This document shows, in pieces, positions 49,438 through 56,121 of a stretch of DNA of 64,000 nucleotides. Both the position numbers and the translations under genes were made by a program. Source of the DNA: Oceanospirillales bacterium (GTDB lineage Bacteria > Pseudomonadota > Gammaproteobacteria > Pseudomonadales > Balneatricaceae); NCBI GenBank assembly GCA_018223185.1, contig JAAEYW010000006.1, forward strand, positions 140,786 to 204,785, in the 5' to 3' direction. Within the stretch, counting starts at the first letter, position 1, and each line of letters opens with the position of its first letter. The notes below the pieces were generated by a model, which was not told the origin of the DNA, did no database searches, and saw only the letters and a program-made list of their open reading frames with translations.

Positions 49438-49867
49438 AGCCGTTCATAAAGAGTGTGGTGAAGTCGTAAGATCAGACAAAAAAGGAATATTGAAAAAGGT
49501 ATAAAATCGTGGCCAGTTTTAGTTGTCCACGACAATGAGCTGGTCACAAACGCTTGATCTGTTTTTGTTCAGAGGCAATCAGGCCGCTTATACTGCATCC
49601 ATAGCAGGCTTGCGACCGAACTAACTAAAGACGAATTCATCTTTCAGGATCTGATGAAAAGTCAGGATTATTCAACAGGGTTTCCAGATTGTTCAAGACA
49701 GTAGCACAGAGTAGTAAATATTCTTGAAGCGTGAAAATGGTATGTGGATCTGTTTTTTATACTCTGTAAAATCAGTATTACGGTTGAATGCAAAATCAGC
49801 ATGTCGACTTGAACATAGCAAACAGAGACTGAGATAACGCTAAAATAAAAATAATATAGGCAAGACA
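49438..49867. other. AT-rich intergenic region upstream of the AraC regulator
   Basis: No gene was recognised in 430 bases. Base composition changes here to AT-rich and stays so to about 55.1 kb. A 112-codon frame on the minus strand (49668-50006) overlaps the AraC gene and lacks family resemblance. The region must carry the araC-type promoter and may mark the edge of acquired DNA. Confidence 0.45.
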
Positions 49868-50776
49868 ATGACAAGCAACATAATAGACAGCCACGACTTG
49901 ATAAAGTGGGTTCCTGGTCAGATATTAAGTGATAGCAATAAACTGACTTACGATGGCGTCTCTCAGCGGGCATTTCGTTACCAGGGGCAAGATGTTGAAA
50001 TTCCACCGATGAAGGACTTTATGATCGTTTCGTACATTGGTGGCGGAACGAAGATGCAGCGAAGTTTTGAAGGTGTCTGGAAAAAAACAGAATGTATGCA
50101 AGGTGATTGTTCACTGCTGACCCGCTCCCAGCTGTCACACTGGCATTGGACACAGTCGATCGATGTTAATCATGTATATTTAACTGAAAAATTAATGTCT
50201 ACCATTGCTCAGGATATACTTGAACGTAGTATCGAAGAGGTCAGACTTCGAGATGTTTTGCGGGTTCATGATCCTGTTATGTCATATCTCTCGTCTTCTA
50301 TCTCTCAGGAAGTGAAGGAAAATTCCATTGGAGGCTCACTACTCGTTGAGTCGCTGGCAACTCAGCTAGTGGTTCATTTATTGAGACATTATTCGGATTT
50401 CACTTTTAAATGCGCGACTGATGCTTTTCGTTTTTCCCGCGCTGAGAAAAAATGTTTGCAAGAGTATATAGACTCACGTTTAGGGGAGACAATCAGTCTG
50501 ACTAGTCTGGCCAGTGTTGTGTCTATGGGGCAATATTCTTTTAGCAAAATGTTTAAGTTAAGCTTTGGTGTTCCACCCTATACTTATGTGATTGAGCGCA
50601 GGCTATTAAAGGCTCAGCAACTGATTATTGCTGGCAAACTGCCTTTAAAAACCATTGCTTATATTTGTGGATTTTCTGATCAGGCGCATCTCACCAGAGC
50701 GTTCAAAAGCCGGTTTAAAGTGACACCGTCTGCATTTAAAGATCAAACATTGCAGGGATCATCTGTAGATTCCTGA
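49868..50776 (+). CDS. AraC-family transcriptional regulator near the monooxygenase operon
   Basis: A 302-residue regulator. The N-terminal about 180 residues form an AraC_binding_2-like sensing domain (RAFRYQGQDVEIPPMKDFMIV). The C-terminal part has two helix-turn-helix motifs (LASVVSMGQYSFSKMFKLSFG and IAYICGFSDQAHLTRAFKSRF). It is convergent with the hydrolase gene. By analogy with ChnR of Acinetobacter, an AraC regulator of a cyclohexanone monooxygenase cluster, it may control the adjacent hydrolase-monooxygenase pair; that is inference. Confidence 0.88.
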   Translation: MTSNIIDSHDLIKWVPGQILSDSNKLTYDGVSQRAFRYQGQDVEIPPMKDFMIVSYIGGGTKMQRSFEGVWKKTECMQGDCSLLTRSQLSHWHWTQSIDVNHVYLTEKLMSTIAQDILERSIEEVRLRDVLRVHDPVMSYLSSSISQEVKENSIGGSLLVESLATQLVVHLLRHYSDFTFKCATDAFRFSRAEKKCLQEYIDSRLGETISLTSLASVVSMGQYSFSKMFKLSFGVPPYTYVIERRLLKAQQLIIAGKLPLKTIAYICGFSDQAHLTRAFKSRFKVTPSAFKDQTLQGSSVDS

Positions 50777-50874
50777 ACTGAGTACCTGATCAGTAAAAAA
50801 TCGGCTCAAAGCATGTATTCTGACTTCAGGTATACACTGTGCTTTTTCACCGATTGTCTTGTTTCACTATTCCT

Positions 50875-51933
50875 TTAAATAATCGCCGACGTTGCCAGCA
50901 ATTCCTTTAATGTCAAATCGACCTGTTCGACAAAATTCGCGTCTGTTCCAAACAGTGCCAGATGCCCGTCAATGCTGGAAATCGGTTTGAATGCACTGTG
51001 AGAGATAAATTTCTGCTCGCTTTGACAGTCTGACGGTGGAAAGAACATATCGTGACTGATCGGCATAACATAGGTAATTGCCCTGATGCGACCTAGCGCG
51101 GCAGCAAGATCACCGCCAGTGTGTCGGCTTACATCACCGCGTTGCCATTTCCAGGCCATACAGAGAAGATTATTGGGGTCCATCGGGCTAAAATAGCCCA
51201 CCATGAACTGATCGATAAAAGTGGCTACCGAATCAAATCCAAGCGCTTTGTGACGCTGTTGCCGGAAAAATTCTGTACTCCAGCCCATTACAGTCCATAG
51301 CTTTGCATGACGGCGTAATCCGTCAGTAACATCCTCTGCTACATTGTAGTTTCCCTGATTAAATCCAGGGTCAGATGTAATCGCCTCTATCAGTGTGTCG
51401 GCATAGACAAAATCATGTTCTGTGTTGCGCGCGGTTCCTGCGATGGGTGCAGCTCGCTCAACCATATCCGGATAGCGCACCGCCCATTCATAGGTTTGTT
51501 GCGCACCCATAGAGCCACCAACCACAAGGGCAAGTCTCGATAACTTAAAGATCTGTGTGATGAGTTGATGTTGTGCCCGCACATCATCGCCAATCCGAAT
51601 ATTGGGAAAGCAAGCGCCGTGTTGATCTGCGGTCTGATTATGTGGTGAGGTGGACAGGCCACTGCCTATCTGATTTACCACGATGATAAAGTACTTCTCC
51701 GGATCCAGTGCTTTGCCAGGGCCGATATAAACCTGTTCCATAATTTTACTGGTTCCGGAGTACCATGTCGGTACCAGAATGGCATTACTCAAATCACTGT
51801 TGAGTGAACCGAACGTTGCTACCGCAAGTGTGCAATTTTCGAGATATCCGCCTTCTTCCAGCTCCAGCTTTCCAATATTGTAATGCTCATAAGGGCCGTG
51901 ATTTTCTTGTGTGTAATAGGGATTCGTATTCAT
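50875..51933 (-). CDS. MetX-like alpha/beta hydrolase
   Basis: A 352-residue alpha/beta fold protein related to homoserine O-acetyltransferase. The nucleophile is in VVGGSMGAQQTYEW, the acid probably in PISHDMFFPPSDC and the histidine in SIDGHLALFG. The N-terminal LVPTWYSGTSK differs from true MetX enzymes, so ester hydrolysis is at least as likely as acyl transfer. Its neighbour just upstream on the strand is a Baeyer-Villiger monooxygenase, whose product would be an ester or lactone, which suits a hydrolase role. Confidence 0.85.
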   Translation of the reverse strand: MNTNPYYTQENHGPYEHYNIGKLELEEGGYLENCTLAVATFGSLNSDLSNAILVPTWYSGTSKIMEQVYIGPGKALDPEKYFIIVVNQIGSGLSTSPHNQTADQHGACFPNIRIGDDVRAQHQLITQIFKLSRLALVVGGSMGAQQTYEWAVRYPDMVERAAPIAGTARNTEHDFVYADTLIEAITSDPGFNQGNYNVAEDVTDGLRRHAKLWTVMGWSTEFFRQQRHKALGFDSVATFIDQFMVGYFSPMDPNNLLCMAWKWQRGDVSRHTGGDLAAALGRIRAITYVMPISHDMFFPPSDCQSEQKFISHSAFKPISSIDGHLALFGTDANFVEQVDLTLKELLATSAII

Positions 51934-52041
51934 GTCAGGTGTCCTGATTGTGCGTTAACTGACAGCGGTAAAAGCCGCTGTCAGTTAACATGACGATTGG
52001 GCGGTATCGCTATCCGCCCTCAAGGATCAGTTCTGTATTGG

Positions 52042-53724
52042 TTACCCAGCGAGGCATTTTTGGTTTGAGGGTCGCTTGCTCATGTCAAAACCAGGATAAC
52101 CAGCGTCTGCAATCTCGGCACATTTCTTGTGATAGTTTCCGACACCGCCAATGTAGGAGAGCAGTCGGCGTGGTTTGCCCTCCACATTCGATCCCATGTA
52201 CCAGGAATCCGTTTTAACAACCAGTGTCTTATTGGCGACTTCATCGTGATGTTCGACCCAGTCGTCTTCAAACGACTGGGTCGCTTCAACTACATCCTGA
52301 CCGTTCTCGCGGGAGAATTTTATACACTCTGTGATCCAGTCAACCTGTTTTTGCAAGCAAGTTGTCATGTTGCACAGTGCCGCGGAAGGCGCCAGAGGGG
52401 CTCCGGTCGTAAACAGGTTGGGATAGCCATGTACCTGTAAACCCATGGACGTACGGATCTCTTCTCCCCATTGTTCTTTCAGCGAACGATTGTTGCGTCC
52501 ACGAATATCGATTCGCGTCAACGCGCCTGAGCCAGCATCAAAGCCAACCGCAAGGATAATGACGTCAACTTCATGCACTTTACCGTCCGCAGTCTTAATA
52601 CCATTTGGTACGACACAATCAATGGGGGTTTTGAGGCAATTGACAGCTTCAACGTTAGGCTGCTGATATACCTCTAAATATTTGTTTTCAAGTGGTACGC
52701 GATGGGTACCAAAACCATAGTCTTTTGGAATAAGAAGATCACAGAGTTCAGGGTCATCATTCAGACGTGCCCGCATTTTGCCACGGACGAATTCAGAGAC
52801 TTCTTCGCTGACGGCTTCATCAAAGAACATCTCCGGAAAAGAGGCTAGCCATAGTGACAGGGAGCCGTCCTCCCAATTTTTTTCCAGTACTGTCAGACGT
52901 TCTTCAGGTGAAAGTTCTGCCCATGGTTTATTTGCGAAGTCATAGTCAAAACCAGCAAATGTTTCGCTCACACGCTGTTTCAGCTCGTGGAACTTTTCAC
53001 ACCATTTATCCCAGTCTGCCTGGCTATATTTGGGGTTTTTCATTGGGATAATGTACTGCGGTGTACGTACAAATACTTTCATCGCGGCCACATCCGGGGC
53101 GATGGTTTGAATGACCTGAATACCTGTTGCGCCGGTTCCGATTACAGCAACCCGTTTGCCTTTCAGGTCTACAGGTTCTTTCGGCCATAAGGCTGTATGA
53201 AGAATTTGCCCCTTAAAGCTTTCCTGGCCTGAAAAGCGATTAGTTATTGGGGCTGATAACATGCCACAGCAAGCAATCAGGTACTGTGCTTCAATTTTTT
53301 CACCGGCGTCTGTTTCAATAGCCCATGAACCTGTTTCTTCAATGTAATGTGCTGATGAAATACGCGTGTTAAATTGAATATCTTTTTTCAGATCTAGTTC
53401 GTCGGCTACGTAGTTCATCCAACGCTCGGTTTCTGGCTGTGCAGGAAAACGTTCACTGGGTGTCCAGTTTTTGTAGAGTTGTTCAGAAAACCAGTACTGA
53501 TAGATTTCTGCTTGAGAATCGAATCGTGCGCCCGGGTAACGGTTCCAATACCAGGTTCCTCCCACGCCCGATCCTGCTTCATAGGCACGAACGTTCATGC
53601 CCATTTCTCGCATCCGATGGAGTTGGTACAAACCAGCGACTCCAGCACCAATAACCAGCGCGTCTAACTTTAATGGGGAACTATTTTGTTGAGTTTTTTG
53701 TACTTGTTTTACTTGCTCAGTCAT
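52042..53724 (-). CDS. Type I Baeyer-Villiger monooxygenase (cyclohexanone monooxygenase-like)
   Basis: About 560 residues with one FAD (LVIGAGVAGLYQLHRM) and one NADPH (AVIGTGATGIQVIQTI) Rossmann motif. Between them lies the type I Baeyer-Villiger fingerprint FKGQILHTALWP (FxGxxxHxxxWP). GGTWYWNRYPGARFDS near the N-terminus and LAVGFDAGSGALTRIDI are typical of the cyclohexanone monooxygenase group. It inserts oxygen next to a ketone using NADPH and O2. ATG 53724 has GGAG 6 bases upstream. The hydrolase gene lies 108 bases downstream on the same strand. Confidence 0.93.
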   Translation of the reverse strand: MTEQVKQVQKTQQNSSPLKLDALVIGAGVAGLYQLHRMREMGMNVRAYEAGSGVGGTWYWNRYPGARFDSQAEIYQYWFSEQLYKNWTPSERFPAQPETERWMNYVADELDLKKDIQFNTRISSAHYIEETGSWAIETDAGEKIEAQYLIACCGMLSAPITNRFSGQESFKGQILHTALWPKEPVDLKGKRVAVIGTGATGIQVIQTIAPDVAAMKVFVRTPQYIIPMKNPKYSQADWDKWCEKFHELKQRVSETFAGFDYDFANKPWAELSPEERLTVLEKNWEDGSLSLWLASFPEMFFDEAVSEEVSEFVRGKMRARLNDDPELCDLLIPKDYGFGTHRVPLENKYLEVYQQPNVEAVNCLKTPIDCVVPNGIKTADGKVHEVDVIILAVGFDAGSGALTRIDIRGRNNRSLKEQWGEEIRTSMGLQVHGYPNLFTTGAPLAPSAALCNMTTCLQKQVDWITECIKFSRENGQDVVEATQSFEDDWVEHHDEVANKTLVVKTDSWYMGSNVEGKPRRLLSYIGGVGNYHKKCAEIADAGYPGFDMSKRPSNQKCLAG

Positions 53725-53932
53725 AAATATCTCCGTAACGGTCTTATTCATTTTTCACAGCATTGGCTAAAAAGAATGAGTGTGTGATGACAAACAGCGA
53801 TGTACTTCATCGCTTATTCGTATCAATACGGTATATCCTGGCTTCGAGCAGGTATTGAATAATCAGAGAGAAATATTGAAGATTATAGTAATGGAAGGAA
53901 GTGTAGAAATTAGAATCAAGGGAGCACTTTGA

Positions 53933-54106
53933 CCCCTTTACTACTGTAAAAACGGTCAGAAGGTATACCTACTGCTACAAATAAAGCGTGTATATGGCAG
54001 TGAGCGCTTTAAGTCAGAAGTAGAACAACATTTAGGCCCGCGTGTTCAGGTGGGTTCGCATAGTGGAGATCGGAAGTCTAAAGCTTACCAGGATCAACTA
54101 CTTTAA
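53933..54106 (+). pseudogene. C-terminal remnant of a REP-associated tyrosine (Y1) transposase
   Basis: A frame with no start codon runs from a TGA to a TAA at 54104-54106. Its end reads YGSERFKSEVEQHLGPRV followed by GSHSGDRKSKAYQ. This resembles the C-terminal tail of RAYT-type (REP-associated) transposases, which typically end with a GSERF-x-EIE helix and a GGDRRS-type basic tail. The catalytic N-terminal part (HuH motif and Tyr) is absent, so it is a fragment. The family call rests on the tail only. Confidence 0.5.
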
Positions 54107-54168
54107 TCCCTTGAAGCTTCATGTTTTGAATTGAGAAATACTCCATCAAAATCATCTCGAAAAGTGTT

Positions 54169-54267
54169 TCATAAATTAAACAAGAAACTAAAAACAAGAG
54201 TTAGCCCTAAGGCTGCTGGAATATATAGAATCCATTGGATAATTTCATGCAATGCAATGTAAATCAT
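54169..54267 (-). CDS. 32-residue hydrophobic peptide, possible second cassette ORF
   Basis: An ATG-to-TGA frame encoding a single-helix peptide (WILYIPAALGLTLVFSFLF) immediately past the attC-like site, in the cassette orientation. The frame is short, there is no clear ribosome-binding site, and it has no recognised relatives. It is listed because a small membrane peptide is common in integron cassettes; it could equally be chance. Confidence 0.35.
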   Translation of the reverse strand: MIYIALHEIIQWILYIPAALGLTLVFSFLFNL

Positions 54268-54312
54268 ATTGGTAGGTCGTTGGCGTTACCTTTACTCCGG
54301 TTGATCTCCTTT

Positions 54313-54375
54313 GGCATATAACGCTTTTTTCAGGGGCGCTCTAAAAAAGGCGGCCGGTGGAGGGCCGTTAGGCCC
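54313..54375 (-). other. attC-like recombination site of an integron cassette
   Basis: On the minus strand the site starts with GCCTAAC (matching inverse core RYYYAAC) 17 bases after the stop of the cassette gene and ends GCGTTATATGCC, where GTTATAT fits core GTTRRRY at six of seven positions. TAACG and CGTTA pair, and GGC/GCC flank them. An inner stem is formed by CCTTTTTT and AAAAAAGC. The length of about 63 bp fits short attC sites. Confidence 0.6.
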
Positions 54376-54389
54376 GAAATGGACTGCAA

Positions 54390-54818
54390 CTACTTGTTAT
54401 AGCTGACATTGATTCCCAAACCACCCTCGATTCTTTGCATCTCGTCATAGATTATTACTTGTTCATCAGCTCGATCTTCTTTGCCAGTCCGAACACGATT
54501 TCCTATCTGATTCATGCTCTTGGCTACATTCAGGACCTTATCTGACGAAGGTAACCCATAAAGGAACGAAAGACTTGAATACCAGATGATGGACTGCCTT
54601 TTCTGGAGTAACTCTGATGCAAGCACGAAAAGCTCATTTTGCGTTGAAACACTTCCATCCGCAGAGAGTATCTCGCACTGATGGCGAAGAAAGAACTGCG
54701 TGACTTTTCCCAAGAGACTACGAAATTCAAGGATTGGCTCAATGATAAACTTTATAACTATCTGGCCGAGGACATAGACAGAAACGCCTGCGACGACTGT
54801 TTCAAAGACAGTGCTCAT
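54390..54818 (-). CDS. Hypothetical membrane-anchored protein in an integron cassette
   Basis: A 142-residue protein: one N-terminal transmembrane helix (FETVVAGVSVYVLGQIVIKFII) followed by a soluble part (ILEFRSLLGKVTQFFLRHQ, then VLNVAKSMNQIGNRV). I recognise no function. GGGGAG lies 6 bases before the ATG. The gene nearly fills a unit of 515 bases (54323-54837) bounded by GTTATAG at the start side and an attC-like site after the stop, which is the layout of a cassette. It is oriented away from the integrase remnant, as cassettes are. Confidence 0.75.
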   Translation of the reverse strand: MSTVFETVVAGVSVYVLGQIVIKFIIEPILEFRSLLGKVTQFFLRHQCEILSADGSVSTQNELFVLASELLQKRQSIIWYSSLSFLYGLPSSDKVLNVAKSMNQIGNRVRTGKEDRADEQVIIYDEMQRIEGGLGINVSYNK

Positions 54819-55055
54819 CAGATCTCCCCTCTATAACAGCTGAATATACGACAAGACATTTGGGAAACACGACAAAATGACCATTTATAAGAGGTATTTG
54901 CATTCATAATCCCTGAAGTGGCAGGTGCTTCTCCCTAAGTAATGCAATATTTACATAGATTTATGCTTCATGAAATGCTTTTTGTAAACACAGTACAAGG
55001 ATGTACAGAATGAATTCACTTTTTTATACAATTACTGCGCGAGCATATTTGAACT
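54819..55055. other. Probable attI region between cassette and integrase remnant
   Basis: On the minus strand GTTATAG (54831-54837) marks the likely recombination boundary before the first cassette; the next cassette also begins GTTATA. The remaining 200 or so bases are AT-rich and hold no gene. GTACA-AGGA-TGTAC near 55003-55016 is a palindrome where a LexA box is often found upstream of integrases, but it does not fit the LexA consensus well. Confidence 0.45.
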
Positions 55056-55387
55056 CGTAGCTCCCCTAACTACAGCAAGCGCACCGAACAAACCTATGTG
55101 CTTTAGATTCTGGATTTTATTCACTACCGCAGCGGGTTTATCCCACTACATTGGATCAACAGGCAATCACTGCTTATCTGGAATATCTGGTTATCCATCG
55201 TCAGGTCAGCCCTGCCACCCGGCGCACAGCCCTGAATGCGCCAGCTTACCTTTATAAACAGTTTTCAGGCCGGGATGATGACGGATTCAAACCAGGCTCA
55301 TTTAAACGCTCATCTAAAGCTAAAAAACTGCCTGTCGTCCTTAGCAATCAGGCATTGCGGATATTTGCCCATTGGCTGACCTTATAG
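55056..55387 (+). pseudogene. Truncated, frameshifted integron integrase (intI)
   Basis: Reading across frames gives the N-terminal core-binding region of IntI. Frame one reads NYSKRTEQTYVL, an in-frame TAG (55104-55106), then ILDFIHYRSG; IntI1 has the pattern YSLRTEQAYVHW and AFIRFHG. After a one-base shift near 55130 the second frame reads VYPTTLDQQAITAYLEYL, VSPATRRTALNAPAYLYKQF and KLPVVLSNQ, and ends at TAG 55387. The catalytic C-terminal domain (RHRY residues) is missing. The gene is divergent from the cassette, as in true integrons. It cannot be active. Confidence 0.75.
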
Positions 55388-55414
55388 AAAAAAAACGCGC
55401 CATCAGGCGCGTTT
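55387..55414 (-). terminator. Terminator after the PhnA-like gene
   Basis: A stem AAACGCGCC/GGCGCGTTT around ATCA, flanked on the plus strand by A8. On the minus strand this gives a hairpin followed by T8, close after the phnA stop. It abuts the end of the integrase remnant. Confidence 0.85.
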
Positions 55415-55432
55415 CTAGTATTCAGAACCGAA

Positions 55433-56011
55433 TCAGGATTTCTTCACAAACTTGGTCAGAATCACGATGCGGGTGCCGTTGACACGGCCTTCGATATGTT
55501 CAGCGTTATCCTGTACCAGAGAGATACCACGGACGGCGGTGCCACGCTTGGCGGTGAAGCCTGCACCTTTGACATCCAGATCTTTGATCAGCACAACGTT
55601 GTCGCCGGCTTCCAAAATCGCACCGTTGCTGTCACGGTGAATCACTTTCTCAGAATCATCCAGATGATCGCCGGTGGCTTTTGCCCAGAGTGAGATCTCA
55701 TCATCCAGGTACATCATGTCCAGCAGGTCCTGCGGCCAGCCTTCGTTGCGCAGACGGTTGAGCATGCGCCATGCAACCACCTGCACGGCAGGCACCTGGC
55801 TCCACATGCTGTCGTTGAGACAACGCCAGTGGTTTGCATCAGTGGTTTCCGGATTTTCGATCTGACCTTTACAGGTGCTGCATACCAGTACAGAGTCGTC
55901 TACGCCACCCAGCGAGCCCGGCGGCACTTCATACACACTCAGGTTATCGGTTGCGCTGCACAGCTCACACTTGGATTCGCTGCGGTCCCGTAGGGCTTGT
56001 TCTGTACTCAT
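55433..56011 (-). CDS. PhnA (YjdM-like) family zinc-ribbon protein
   Basis: A 192-residue protein with an N-terminal zinc ribbon (CELCSA and LVCSTCKGQ). The middle part is helical and the C-terminal PhnA domain reads DSNGAILEAGDNVVLIKDLDVKGAGFTAKRGTAV. The name comes from the phosphonate operon of E. coli but a direct role in phosphonate use is not established. The start with GGAG upstream is ATG 56011. No partner gene is nearby. Confidence 0.9.
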   Translation of the reverse strand: MSTEQALRDRSESKCELCSATDNLSVYEVPPGSLGGVDDSVLVCSTCKGQIENPETTDANHWRCLNDSMWSQVPAVQVVAWRMLNRLRNEGWPQDLLDMMYLDDEISLWAKATGDHLDDSEKVIHRDSNGAILEAGDNVVLIKDLDVKGAGFTAKRGTAVRGISLVQDNAEHIEGRVNGTRIVILTKFVKKS

Positions 56012-56121
56012 GGTCACTCCGGTAGTTATTCATGACAGCCAGTCATGATGCCTCTGCCCCAGGGCAGCGGCTAAAGATGGAATTTTGAAGCCGCGCATTG
56101 TATCAGAATATTGAGTCAGGA

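Noticed and set aside
49668..50006. A 112-codon minus-strand frame
   Set aside because: It overlaps the start of the AraC gene on the other strand and is rich in unlikely residues (many Cys, Tyr and Ser). No support.
54990..55030. A LexA box upstream of the integrase remnant
   Set aside because: GTACA-N4-TGTAC is palindromic but does not have the CTGT-N8-ACAG pattern of a LexA site.
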